Below are positions 9,512-17,885 of a DNA stretch of 64,000 nucleotides, one piece after another (the stretch's first letter is position 1; every line of letters starts with the position of its first letter). The stretch covers positions 1-64,000 of the forward strand of contig CAJUET010000009.1 of the NCBI GenBank assembly GCA_910585595.1. The letters are read 5' to 3'. The notes under the pieces are model-generated. The model searched no databases. It was not told the DNA's origin and saw nothing but the letters and a program-made list of their open reading frames with translations. The DNA is from an uncultured Christensenella sp. (GTDB lineage: Bacteria; Bacillota; Clostridia; Christensenellales; Borkfalkiaceae). The translations under genes were made by a program, and so were the position numbers.

Positions 9512-11671
9512 ATGAAGTCGATTATTGAAACACTTTCCGAGGAGCTCAGTGTAAAAGCGGAGTATGCGCAGAATATCGTGAATCTTCTCGACGAGGGGAA
9601 CACCGTTCCCTTCATCGCCCGTTACCGCAAGGAAATGCACGGTGCGATGGACGATCAGACGATCCGCAATCTTGCCGATCGCCTCGAATATCTGCGCGGG
9701 CTCGAAACGCGCAAGGGCGAGGTTAAAAATTCCATTGAGAATCAGGGTAAGCTGACCGAAGAACTCGCGCAAAAAATCGACGAGGCGGCGACCCTTGCCG
9801 AAGTCGAAGATTTATACCGACCCTACAAACAGAAGCGCCGTACGCGCGCGACCGTTGCAAAGGAGAAGGGACTCGAACCGCTTGCGGTTCTTCTCTTCGC
9901 GCAAGAGAAGGACTGCCCCGTCCCCGAGGAAGAGGCAGTCAAATATATCGATCCCGAAAAGGGGGTCGGGAGCAAAGAGGACGCGCTTGCGGGGGCGAGC
10001 GACATTATCGCGGAGATCATCTCCGACGATGCGGAGATCAGAAAAGATTTGAAGTCGCTCTGGCGCGAACAGGCGTCCGTCGTCTCCCGCGCCGCAACCG
10101 AGGAGGACACCGTCTACCGTAACTATTACGAGTTCTCTGCGCTCGTCAAAAAAATACAGGGGCACCAAGTGCTTGCGATCAACCGCGGCGAGCGGGAAGA
10201 AAAGCTCAAAGCGGGAGTGGAGATGAACCGCGATACGGCGATCGCCGTCGTGACGGGGCACGCCGTAAAATCGCCCGCTTGCGCTTCTTCCGCATTTGTC
10301 CGTGCCGCCGCAGAGGACGCTTACGATCGCCTGATCGCGCCGAGCGTAGAGCGCGAGATCCGCGCCGAACTTACGGAAACTGCGAGCGAGGGGGCGATCG
10401 GACAGTTTGCGCTCAACCTGCGCCCGCTCTTAATGCAGCCGCCCGTCAAAGGCTTTGTTACGATGGGGCTCGACCCCGGTTACCGTATGGGCTGCAAGGT
10501 CGCGATCGTCGACAGTACGGGTAAGGTGCTCGATACGACGGTCGTCTATCCCACTTACGGCGAGAAACAAAAACAGGAGTGTATCCGCACGCTTTCGGCG
10601 CTCATCGCAAAAGATAAGGTACGCCACATTGCGATCGGCAACGGTACGGCGAGCCGCGAAACGGAGCAGATGACCTGCGAACTCATTTCTACGATGACGG
10701 GAGATAAAGTTTCCTATGCGATCGTGAACGAAGCTGGCGCTTCGGTATATTCCGCTTCCCCGCTTGCGGCGAAGGAATTTCCCGATTACGACGTCAATTT
10801 AAGATCGGCGGTTTCGATTGCCCGCCGTTTGCAAGATCCGCTTGCGGAGCTTGTTAAAATCGATCCCAAGAGTATCGGGGTGGGACAGTACCAGCACGAT
10901 ATGCCCGAAAAACGGCTTTCGCAGGCGCTCAGCGGCGTTGTGGAAGATTGCGTAAACGCCGTCGGCGTAGACCTTAACACGGCTTCCGCGCCACTTCTCT
11001 CACGCGTTTCGGGATTGAATACGGGCACGGCGGAAAACATCGTCAAATACAGAGAAGAGAACGGAGCTTTTACTTCGCGCAAGCAGATTTTAAAAGTTCC
11101 CAAGCTCGGAGCCAAGGCGTTTGAACAGTGCGCGGGTTTTTTGCGCGTATCCGAGAGTAAAGAAATTCTCGATAATACCTCCGTGCATCCCGAGTCCTAC
11201 GAGGCGGCGAAAAAGCTCATCGAAATTACGGGCTATACGATGGACGACGTTAAAAAGGGGAACTTGGGACATCTTATGGAACGGCTCAATAAGTACGGCG
11301 AAGAACGCGCCGCCAAAGAGTGCGGGATCGGACTTTTAACGCTCTTCGATATTTGTAAGGAATTAAAAAAGCCGGGGCGCGATCCCCGCGACGAGCTTCC
11401 CGCTCCCATTTTGAGAACGGACGTTCTCGACATTAAGGACCTGGCTCCCGGTATGGAACTCCGCGGTACGGTGAGAAACGTCATCGACTTCGGCGCGTTT
11501 GTCGATATCGGCGTTCACCAGGACGGACTCGTACATATTTCGCAGATCTGCGATAAGTTTATCCGTCATCCTTCCGAAGTCTTATCCGTCGGCGACGTGG
11601 TCACGGTTTGGATCAAGGAAGTGGACGAGAAGAAAAAACGCATTTCCCTGACGATGAAAAAGCCCCAATAA
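9512..11671 (+). CDS. tex: Tex, S1-domain transcription accessory protein
   Basis: This 719-residue protein matches Tex, a cytoplasmic nucleic-acid-binding protein related to eukaryotic Spt6 that associates with transcription. In order it shows the helical Tex N-domain, a YqgF/RNase H-like domain starting near residue 317 (MGLDPGYRMGCK), helix-hairpin-helix repeats from about 486 (LNTASAPLL), and a C-terminal S1 RNA-binding domain from about 646 (RNVIDFGAFVDIG). An upstream in-frame TTG at 9494 is possible, but the ATG at 9512 is preceded by GAGG at proper spacing and lies downstream of the promoter, so it is preferred. The gene is transcribed alone and closed by a long hairpin. Confidence 0.95.
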   Translation: MKSIIETLSEELSVKAEYAQNIVNLLDEGNTVPFIARYRKEMHGAMDDQTIRNLADRLEYLRGLETRKGEVKNSIENQGKLTEELAQKIDEAATLAEVEDLYRPYKQKRRTRATVAKEKGLEPLAVLLFAQEKDCPVPEEEAVKYIDPEKGVGSKEDALAGASDIIAEIISDDAEIRKDLKSLWREQASVVSRAATEEDTVYRNYYEFSALVKKIQGHQVLAINRGEREEKLKAGVEMNRDTAIAVVTGHAVKSPACASSAFVRAAAEDAYDRLIAPSVEREIRAELTETASEGAIGQFALNLRPLLMQPPVKGFVTMGLDPGYRMGCKVAIVDSTGKVLDTTVVYPTYGEKQKQECIRTLSALIAKDKVRHIAIGNGTASRETEQMTCELISTMTGDKVSYAIVNEAGASVYSASPLAAKEFPDYDVNLRSAVSIARRLQDPLAELVKIDPKSIGVGQYQHDMPEKRLSQALSGVVEDCVNAVGVDLNTASAPLLSRVSGLNTGTAENIVKYREENGAFTSRKQILKVPKLGAKAFEQCAGFLRVSESKEILDNTSVHPESYEAAKKLIEITGYTMDDVKKGNLGHLMERLNKYGEERAAKECGIGLLTLFDICKELKKPGRDPRDELPAPILRTDVLDIKDLAPGMELRGTVRNVIDFGAFVDIGVHQDGLVHISQICDKFIRHPSEVLSVGDVVTVWIKEVDEKKKRISLTMKKPQ

Positions 11672-11673
11672 CG

Positions 11674-11714
11674 AATTATGCGCCCGCAGACATTTGTCTG
11701 CGGGCGCATAATTT
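11674..11714. terminator. Long palindromic terminator between convergent genes
   Basis: An almost perfect stem of about 18 base pairs (AATTATGCGCCCGCAGAC and its complement) with a tiny loop separates the convergent tex and DUF1508 genes. It lacks a long T tract, so bidirectional function is inferred from its position. Confidence 0.7.
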
Positions 11715-11740
11715 ACGAAATAGCCATCGATTGACGGTTT

Positions 11741-12619
11741 TTAAACATCAATAACTTCGATAGGGGCGTTGAGCGCGTAATACTTGGTCGATTCCAAAGC
11801 GTTTTCGCAACTCGATTTGCTCGTGTAGTTCGAGCTTACCGCAAGCAGCATACCGTTTGCGTTCGAAAGTCTGTAAACGAAGTGCGCCGCTTTGGGAGAT
11901 ATGATTTTGCAGTTATTTTCTTCGAAATTCTTTTTATAGGTCTCGATTCCTTTTTTTGCAGTGGAAAGCGAGGCGTATTCCTTGCTGCTCTCCAACATGA
12001 CTCCGCCGTTCGAGGCAAACAGTTTGAACGAGAATTTTCCGTCCGGCGTTTTACGGATGACCCACTTTCCGTTTTCGAAGCTGATCGGTTTTTCCTCAAC
12101 CTTTTTTTCATCCTTTTCGGTAGTCTTTTTTGCGGTTGCTCCGGACCTTGAAGAGGTTGTCTTTCTTGCCGTTGAAGTCGTTTTCTTTGCGGGAGTTTTC
12201 TTTACGGGCGCTTCCTTCTTTTCGGAAGATTCCGCCGTCTTTTCTGCGTGCGCTTCTTTTGCAGGCTCTTCCGCAGGGGCTTCGGCGGGTGTTTCCTCTT
12301 TTGCGGGTTCTTCCGCTTTTTCCGTAACGGGAGTTTCTTCCTCTTTTACGGGTTCTTCTGCGGGTGCGTTCTTTTCTGCCGCGGGCGCCTCCGTAGGTTC
12401 GTCCTTCGTTTCCGCGGGAGCTTCGTTGCCTTCTTCGGCGTTCTCTGCGGGCGCTTCGTTAGAAGCGTTTTGAGCGTTCTTTTTTGCTTTTACCTGTAAA
12501 TATATCATGATGCCCGAAAGTACGGCGATGAGTGCGAGGATCACTGCAAGTACTACGGTGAGCACTACGTTTTCCTTCAAATATTCCGAAATACTTTTGG
12601 CATTCAATAAATATAACAT
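11741..12619 (-). CDS. Membrane-anchored DUF1508 (YegP-like) tandem-repeat protein
   Basis: The 292-residue product has one N-terminal membrane helix (about residues 12-38). A long low-complexity Ala/Glu/Pro/Lys linker follows to about residue 175 (many PAEE, APAE and KKT units). Two C-terminal copies of the DUF1508/YegP fold come next (about 183-240 and 242-292), with the signatures GKFSFKLFASNGG and VYRLSNANGMLLAVS. DUF1508 proteins are small and of uncertain function. The start is the ATG at 12619, with GGAGG eight bases upstream; an in-frame upstream codon has no such site. Whether the repeat domain faces outward is not clear. The linker suggests it reaches away from the membrane. Confidence 0.8.
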   Translation of the reverse strand: MLYLLNAKSISEYLKENVVLTVVLAVILALIAVLSGIMIYLQVKAKKNAQNASNEAPAENAEEGNEAPAETKDEPTEAPAAEKNAPAEEPVKEEETPVTEKAEEPAKEETPAEAPAEEPAKEAHAEKTAESSEKKEAPVKKTPAKKTTSTARKTTSSRSGATAKKTTEKDEKKVEEKPISFENGKWVIRKTPDGKFSFKLFASNGGVMLESSKEYASLSTAKKGIETYKKNFEENNCKIISPKAAHFVYRLSNANGMLLAVSSNYTSKSSCENALESTKYYALNAPIEVIDV

Positions 12620-12642
12620 AACAATACCTCCGACGAGCAAAA

Positions 12643-12671
12643 ATTATATCATAAAAAAGGTGCGCTGTCAA
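12643..12671 (-). promoter_or_regulatory. Consensus promoter for DUF1508 gene
   Basis: On the minus strand TTGACA and TATAAT are separated by 17 bases, a perfect sigma-A consensus. Its -35 box lies four bases from the -35 box of the divergent flavoprotein promoter. Confidence 0.9.
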
Positions 12672-12675
12672 ATTA

Positions 12676-12704
12676 TTGACAAACAAAATGATTCGCGGTA
12701 TGAT
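12676..12704 (+). promoter_or_regulatory. Promoter for BaiN-like flavoprotein (leaderless)
   Basis: TTGACA and TATGAT are separated by 17 bases. Only six bases lie between the -10 box and the ATG at 12711, so transcription should begin at about the start codon. Confidence 0.85.
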
Positions 12705-12710
12705 AAATAT

Positions 12711-13838
12711 ATGAAAAAGATCGCAATTATCGGCGGCGGAGCGGCGGGTATGACGTGCGCCGTCCTGCTTTCAAGAAAGGGATATTCCGTCACAGTTCTC
12801 GAACGGGGGGAGCGGTTGGGCAGAAAACTTGCCGCTACGGGAAACGGTCAGGGGAACGTGACGAACACCGATATGAACGCTTCGCATTACTTTTCGGACG
12901 ACGGTGAAAAAGTGGAACGGCTTCTGTCGCGGTTCGGATACCGCGACGCCGTCCGTTTTTTGGAGAGCATGGGCGGAATCTTTCTCCCCGATCCGCGCGG
13001 GAGAGTGTATCCGGCGGGGAAGCAGGCTTCCGCCGTCGTCGATCTGTTCCGTTTCGAGCTGGAACGCTTAGGGGTCGAAACGTGTTTGAAAACGCAAGTG
13101 AAGAAAATCGCATATGACAACGGTTTTACGCTTGAATGGGAGGGCGGGCATATGAGTGCGGATGCAGTCGTGCTTGCAGGGGGCGGAAAAGCCGCTCCCA
13201 AGTTCGGCAGCGACGGCACGGCTTACGCGCTCGTCAAGGACTTCGGGCATATTCCTACGCCTTTGGAACCCTCGCTCGTAAGACTCAAATGCGACCGCGA
13301 TATTGTAAAACGTATTCATGGCATCCGCGTCGACAGCGGATTAAAGGTCATGAGAGAGGGCAAACAAATTTACGAAACGCGGGGCGATACGCTTTTTACC
13401 GACAGCGGTATTTCGGGCGACGCGGTGTTCCGCGCTTCCGCTCATGCAAAAGCGGGCGACGGAATTTTGCTGGACTTTCTTCCCGATATATCCTATGAAA
13501 GAGCGCGTGAAGTCGTTGCATCAAAAGGACTCTGCTGCATAGTAAACAACGGTCTTGCCCGCACGGTCGAATACATTGCCAAAGGCGATAAAGAGCGGAT
13601 CGCAACGCTTTTAAAGCGCTTCCCTCTGACGGTGGAAGGCAAAGAGGGCTTTTCCGAAGCGCAAGTCACAAAGGGCGGGATACGCCTTTCGGAGACGGAC
13701 GAAAACCTCATGAGTAAGTTCCGGAAGGGACTTTTTTTTGCAGGGGAAATTCTCAATGCGGACGGCGAGTGCGGGGGTTATAACCTGCAATGGGCGTTTA
13801 CTTCGGCATTTGCCGTATCGGAGGGAATATGTTCCTGA
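12711..13838 (+). CDS. HI0933/BaiN-like NAD(P)/FAD-dependent flavoprotein
   Basis: This 375-residue protein belongs to the HI0933/YhiN/BaiN flavoprotein family. It opens with the dinucleotide-binding motif IIGGGAAGMTCA at residues 5-16. The family motif ATGNGQGNVTN follows near residue 43 and a C-terminal GEILNADGECGGYN segment near 350. Family members are FAD-linked oxidoreductases; one gut homologue, BaiN, has been linked to bile-acid flavin reductions, but that function cannot be assigned from sequence. The start is the ATG at 12711 because the conserved motif begins there. No ribosome binding site precedes it and the promoter is directly adjacent, so the mRNA is probably leaderless. It overlaps the next gene by ten bases, suggesting translational coupling. 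Confidence 0.9.
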   Translation: MKKIAIIGGGAAGMTCAVLLSRKGYSVTVLERGERLGRKLAATGNGQGNVTNTDMNASHYFSDDGEKVERLLSRFGYRDAVRFLESMGGIFLPDPRGRVYPAGKQASAVVDLFRFELERLGVETCLKTQVKKIAYDNGFTLEWEGGHMSADAVVLAGGGKAAPKFGSDGTAYALVKDFGHIPTPLEPSLVRLKCDRDIVKRIHGIRVDSGLKVMREGKQIYETRGDTLFTDSGISGDAVFRASAHAKAGDGILLDFLPDISYERAREVVASKGLCCIVNNGLARTVEYIAKGDKERIATLLKRFPLTVEGKEGFSEAQVTKGGIRLSETDENLMSKFRKGLFFAGEILNADGECGGYNLQWAFTSAFAVSEGICS

Positions 13839-15349
13839 CCCTTTCCGATCTTAAATTAAAGCCTTCGCAGTCGGAGAAAACCCTTCTTTCGGTTTGCGAA
13901 AAAAAGCTGCGCGCTCCCTGCCGTTACTTTAAAATCTTAAAAAAATCGCTCGACGCGCGCGATAAAAACGATATTCGTTGGGTGTATGCGGTGGAGTGCT
14001 CGGATAAGCCGTTTTCGTCTCCGCCCCGCGTCTTTGAAAAAATAAAAAAATCCGCGCCGCGCGTGTACGTCGTAGGTGCGGGACCCTGCGGGCTCTTTGC
14101 GGCTCTGCGGCTGTTGGATCACGGAATCAAGCCCGTTGTGATCGAGCGCGGCAAGCCCGTCGAGGAGCGCATAAAGGACGTGGAAACCTTCCGCACGACG
14201 GGCAAGTTGAACACGGAGAGCAATGTACAGTTCGGAGAAGGAGGCGCGGGAACCTTTTCGGACGGAAAGCTGTTTACGCAGACGAAGAGTTCCCTGAACC
14301 GCGAGGTGCTTGATCTGTTCGTGCGGTTCGGCGCTCCCGAAGAGACGGGGTATCTCGGCAAGCCGCATATCGGGAGCGATCGTTTAACGGCCGTCGTGCG
14401 GAATATCAGAAACTATATTTTAAGCGAGGGCGGCGAAGTTCGTTTTTCCGCCCTCTTTACGGGCGCGCAGTTCAAGAACGGCAGGCTTGTCTCCGTTGAA
14501 ATCAACGGCGTCAGAGAGGACGCGGACGAATTGGTGCTTGCAATCGGGCACAGTGCGCGCGATACCTACGAGGCGCTGCATAGCGAGGGGTTTCTTCTCG
14601 AACAAAAGGAGTTCGCGGCAGGGGTCAGGATCGAGCATCTGCAGTCGAAAATTTCCAAGGCTCAGTACGGCGCGGGATATTCCGCGCTTCCCGCCGCAGA
14701 CTATAAGCTCGTCTCCCATGCGGGCGATCGGGCGGCGTTCACTTTTTGTATGTGTCCCGGAGGAGAAGTGATTCCTTCCGCTTCCGAAGAAGGAGGCGTG
14801 GTCACGAACGGCATGAGTTTGTTTGCGCGCGACGGAAGGAATGCGAATTCTGCGCTTGTCGTACAGGTCAAAAAAGAGGACTTCGGAAGCGAACACCCGC
14901 TTGCGGGCATTGCCTATCAACGCAAGATCGAGCGGGCGGCTTACGAGTCTGCGGGAGGGAATTATAGGGCGCCCGTGCAGCTCGTGGGTGATTTCCTCGC
15001 CGATAAGGAGAGTTACTATTTCGGCGAAGTGAAGCCAAGTTATTCCGTGGGGACTCAGTTTGTTCCCATGCGCGCGATCCTGCCCGAAGTCATTACAAAG
15101 ACCTTGCGCTCCGCGCTCGTCGATATGAATTACCGCCTTTCGGGGTTTGCGGCGTTCGATGCAGTGCTTACGGGCGTGGAGACGCGCACAAGCTCCCCCG
15201 TAAGAATCCTGCGCGGGGAGAGCTTGGAGGCGGCGGAGCGCCGCGGCGTGTATCCGTGCGGTGAAGGTGCGGGCTACGCGGGAGGGATCACTTCCTCCGC
15301 GGCGGACGGACTTCGTGCGGCAGAGGCGATTTTTAAAAAATATGTTTGA
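13829..15349 (+). CDS. FAD-dependent dehydrogenase, COG2509 family
   Basis: The 506-residue protein resembles the large COG2509 flavoproteins. An N-terminal region of about 75 residues precedes the FAD-binding motif VVGAGPCGLFAA (about residue 80). Next come VIERGKPVEER, the FGEGGAGTFSDGKL segment near 133, and a C-terminal GEGAGYAGGITSSAADG motif that contacts FAD. Its physiological substrate is unknown. The ATG at 13829 has GGAGG directly upstream and sits inside the end of the preceding flavoprotein gene, so the two are co-transcribed and probably coupled. Pairing of two FAD oxidoreductases hints at a joint redox role, which is inference. Confidence 0.9.
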   Translation: MFLTLSDLKLKPSQSEKTLLSVCEKKLRAPCRYFKILKKSLDARDKNDIRWVYAVECSDKPFSSPPRVFEKIKKSAPRVYVVGAGPCGLFAALRLLDHGIKPVVIERGKPVEERIKDVETFRTTGKLNTESNVQFGEGGAGTFSDGKLFTQTKSSLNREVLDLFVRFGAPEETGYLGKPHIGSDRLTAVVRNIRNYILSEGGEVRFSALFTGAQFKNGRLVSVEINGVREDADELVLAIGHSARDTYEALHSEGFLLEQKEFAAGVRIEHLQSKISKAQYGAGYSALPAADYKLVSHAGDRAAFTFCMCPGGEVIPSASEEGGVVTNGMSLFARDGRNANSALVVQVKKEDFGSEHPLAGIAYQRKIERAAYESAGGNYRAPVQLVGDFLADKESYYFGEVKPSYSVGTQFVPMRAILPEVITKTLRSALVDMNYRLSGFAAFDAVLTGVETRTSSPVRILRGESLEAAERRGVYPCGEGAGYAGGITSSAADGLRAAEAIFKKYV

Positions 15350-15447
15350 TTTTTAATCGTTTTGTCACACGGCGAACATATTTGCGGTTTATGATAGAGA
15401 CAGATTTAACGTGCACGGCAATTTATGACAATTCTCCTATTCTCAAA

Positions 15448-15480
15448 CGAAACGCCTGCGGCTTTGCCGCAGGCGTTTCG
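15448..15480. terminator. Perfect palindrome between convergent genes
   Basis: A 15-base-pair perfect stem (CGAAACGCCTGCGGC and its complement) with a three-base loop lies between the COG2509 gene and tmcAL. There is no T tract on either side; a bidirectional terminator is inferred from position. Confidence 0.65.
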
Positions 15481-15497
15481 TATATCAAACACAGTTG

Positions 15498-16697
15498 TTA
15501 TTTTTTAAGGGGACGTTCCACAAACAGAGTTTCGTATTCGTGATAGACGGAACCCGTTAAAACGTTGTATAAATCGTTTGCAAGCGCGTCCGTTTCAAAA
15601 GAGAGAAGCGCGTTCTTTTTCAAAGCGAGCGCGTCGCTCTTTCGCACGAGCAGGGGAAGCGCGCTGTTTGAAAGCTCGGAAAAAATGTTTTCTCCGTCCG
15701 ACTTTTCCGCCGCAAGCACATTCAGGTAGAGGGGGGAGGCGAGAAATTCTTTTACCATTTTCAGTTTGAGTTTTAAAAGATTTTCGCACAGAATGCGTTT
15801 GAGCCGCGAGAGAGTATAGCGCTTGGAGACCGTCTTTTTGAGCATATCACGGTAATCGGGATTGCTCCGCGTCATGGCTTGCAGACGGTTTTCGAGTCCC
15901 TCCGAACAGTCGGTGCATTCCGCAATCTCTGCGGCGGGCGCAGAGAGGAGCGCGCACAGTGCGGCGGTTTCGAACGAGTTTGGTCTCCACTTCATCATAT
16001 CTTCGAAAACGTTTTTGGGAAGATTGCGCTTGAATGCCTTTTTGGGGCGTTTTTCCATAAGGAGCGCACCGCGGAGAGCGGTCGCGGAAGAGAAGTCGGC
16101 AAGAACGGAAGTATCGGAATATCCGCCTCCCACGCGCGGAATGGGCAGGGGTTCGATCGCGCTTGACTTTGCAAGAAGCGCACGGCAGTATTCCACACCC
16201 AAAATATTGTTCGGGTTTTTGAGAAGCGCCTCGTCGATGTCGGAATTGAGCGCGAGCGCCGCATCCGTGCGGGCTTTTACGAAGGACGTGCCGTTCTTCA
16301 TGTTTTCCTTCATAAGCGACTTAAACTCTTTGCTCTCCGAAAGAGTCGCCTTTGCTACGGCAAGAAACTGTTGCTTATCGCCGCTTTCGCATCCGAACGC
16401 AAGCGTTTTTACGGCGGGGATTTGCGAAATCAGGGAAACAGCGCCCTCTGCAAAGATTTCCGCAGGAGCGACGGCAAACGCGGTGGGAAGTTCCAGAACG
16501 ACGTCCGCGCCGTTCTCTACGGCGTGTTTTGCCCGTTCGTATTTTGAGAAAAGCGCGGCTTCTCCGCGTTGGGTAAAGTTTCCGCTCATCACGCACAGGA
16601 TTTTATCGCACCCGCTCTCTTCGCGTATTTTACCGAGTTGATAGAGATGTCCGTTGTGAAAGGGATTATATTCGCAAATTACCGCGCAAAAGTTCAT
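15498..16697 (-). CDS. tmcAL: TmcAL, tRNA(Met) cytidine acetate ligase (YlbM)
   Basis: This 399-residue protein matches TmcAL (YlbM), which makes N4-acetylcytidine at the wobble position of elongator tRNA-Met using acetate and ATP. The N-terminal nucleotidyltransferase signature is EYNPFHNGH (H14, H17), followed by SGNFTQRGE near residue 39. Length is normal for the family. It is divergent from pta-ackA, whose products interconvert acetate and acetyl phosphate; in many Clostridia this gene sits beside pta, ackA, yceD and rpmF, which supports the call. GGCGG precedes the ATG at 16697. Confidence 0.95.
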   Translation of the reverse strand: MNFCAVICEYNPFHNGHLYQLGKIREESGCDKILCVMSGNFTQRGEAALFSKYERAKHAVENGADVVLELPTAFAVAPAEIFAEGAVSLISQIPAVKTLAFGCESGDKQQFLAVAKATLSESKEFKSLMKENMKNGTSFVKARTDAALALNSDIDEALLKNPNNILGVEYCRALLAKSSAIEPLPIPRVGGGYSDTSVLADFSSATALRGALLMEKRPKKAFKRNLPKNVFEDMMKWRPNSFETAALCALLSAPAAEIAECTDCSEGLENRLQAMTRSNPDYRDMLKKTVSKRYTLSRLKRILCENLLKLKLKMVKEFLASPLYLNVLAAEKSDGENIFSELSNSALPLLVRKSDALALKKNALLSFETDALANDLYNVLTGSVYHEYETLFVERPLKK

Positions 16698-16714
16698 TTT
16701 TTTACCGCCTTTTC

Positions 16715-16743
16715 TTTACTTTTTATTTTGTAAGGTGTATAAT
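16715..16743 (+). promoter_or_regulatory. Candidate promoter for pta-ackA
   Basis: TTTACT and TATAAT are separated by 17 bases, 78 bases before the pta start. The -35 box is weak. Confidence 0.5.
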
Positions 16744-16744
16744 T

Positions 16745-16784
16745 GCATTCGGGAAAACCTTCGGTATCATTATATACCGAATGC
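16745..16784. promoter_or_regulatory. Inverted repeats between tmcAL and pta
   Basis: TTCGGTAT (16760-16767) and ATACCGAA (16774-16781) form an inverted repeat around a six-base centre. A third copy, GCATTCGG at 16745-16752, can pair with CCGAATGC at 16777-16784. The centre contains ATTATA, a possible -10 box for tmcAL on the minus strand. It may be an operator or an RNA hairpin in the pta leader. Confidence 0.45.
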
Positions 16785-16820
16785 GAAGAAAAATAAAGCA
16801 AAATCGAGGAGTAAATTATT

Positions 16821-17882
16821 ATGGGATTTTTCGACAAGGCAAAGAAGGCGGTCGGCGATTTGGGAAGAAAGATCGCAGAATGCGGAACGATCGTGGAGAC
16901 GATCAAAAAGAAGGCGGTGGCGCTGAATAAAAAAATCGTGCTCTGCGAGGGGGAGGATTCCCGCGTGGTAGAGGCGGCGGGCGATTGCGCAAAAGAGAGG
17001 ATCGCGCGAATCGTCCTTCTCGGGAATGCGGATAAAATCAAAATGAACAACCCCGACGTCGATTTGACGGGTGTGGAAATTATCGACCCCGCAACTTCGT
17101 CCAAGCTCGGCGAATACGCTTCGCTTCTCTATGAATTGAGAAAGGCGAAGGGCATGAGCGAGGAGCAGGCAAAGGAACAGGCAAAAGACGCCACCTTCTT
17201 CGGCGCGCTCATGTTAAAGGCGGGCGACGCGGACGGATTCGTTTCGGGTGCGTGCCACTCCACGGCAAATACCCTGCGCCCCGGACTTCAAATTATAAAA
17301 ACGGCTCCCGGCGTTTCGTCCGTTTCTAGTTTTAACCTCATGGTCGTACCGATGGGAGGCAACAAATACATAGAGGACGACTGTATCGTATTTGCAGACT
17401 GCGGACTCAATCCCACTTACACGGCGGAAGGGCTTGCGGACTGCGCAATCGCAACGGCGAAGAGCGCAAAGGAGATCGCAGGGCTCGATCCCAAGGTCGC
17501 GTTTCTCTCCTTCTCGACGATGGGCAGTGCCAAGCACGATAACGTAACGGTCGTGCAGGAAGCTGTCAGGATCGCTAAGGAAAAAGCGCCTGATTTAAAA
17601 CTCGACGGCGAACTTCAATTCGACGCGGCGATCGTTCCCGAAGTCGCCAAACTCAAAGCGCCCGGTTCCGCGGTCGCGGGACACGCAAACGTATTTATTT
17701 TCCCCGACCTTGCGGCGGGAAATATCGGCTATAAGATTGCGGAACGCCTCGGCGGCTTCCAGGCGATCGGACCTATCTGCCAAGGATTTGCAAAACCCTT
17801 GAACGATCTTTCCCGCGGGTGCAAAGCTTCGGATATCGTATGCGCGGTTGCCATCACGGCGCTTCAAACAGTAAAGGAGTAA
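16821..17882 (+). CDS. pta: Phosphate acetyltransferase
   Basis: The 353-residue product is phosphate acetyltransferase, converting acetyl-CoA and phosphate to acetyl phosphate in the fermentative acetate pathway. The family core begins near residue 30 (KIVLCEGEDSRVV). It includes GACHSTANTLRPGLQIIKT near 139 and the C-terminal NVFIFPDLAAGNIGYK and RLGGFQAIGPICQG segments. The N-terminus carries an extra stretch of about 25 residues (MGFFDKAKKAVGDLG) that looks amphipathic and is not part of most homologues. AGGAG precedes the ATG. Only three bases separate the stop from the ackA start, so both are one operon. Confidence 0.97.
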   Translation: MGFFDKAKKAVGDLGRKIAECGTIVETIKKKAVALNKKIVLCEGEDSRVVEAAGDCAKERIARIVLLGNADKIKMNNPDVDLTGVEIIDPATSSKLGEYASLLYELRKAKGMSEEQAKEQAKDATFFGALMLKAGDADGFVSGACHSTANTLRPGLQIIKTAPGVSSVSSFNLMVVPMGGNKYIEDDCIVFADCGLNPTYTAEGLADCAIATAKSAKEIAGLDPKVAFLSFSTMGSAKHDNVTVVQEAVRIAKEKAPDLKLDGELQFDAAIVPEVAKLKAPGSAVAGHANVFIFPDLAAGNIGYKIAERLGGFQAIGPICQGFAKPLNDLSRGCKASDIVCAVAITALQTVKE

Positions 17883-17885
17883 ATC

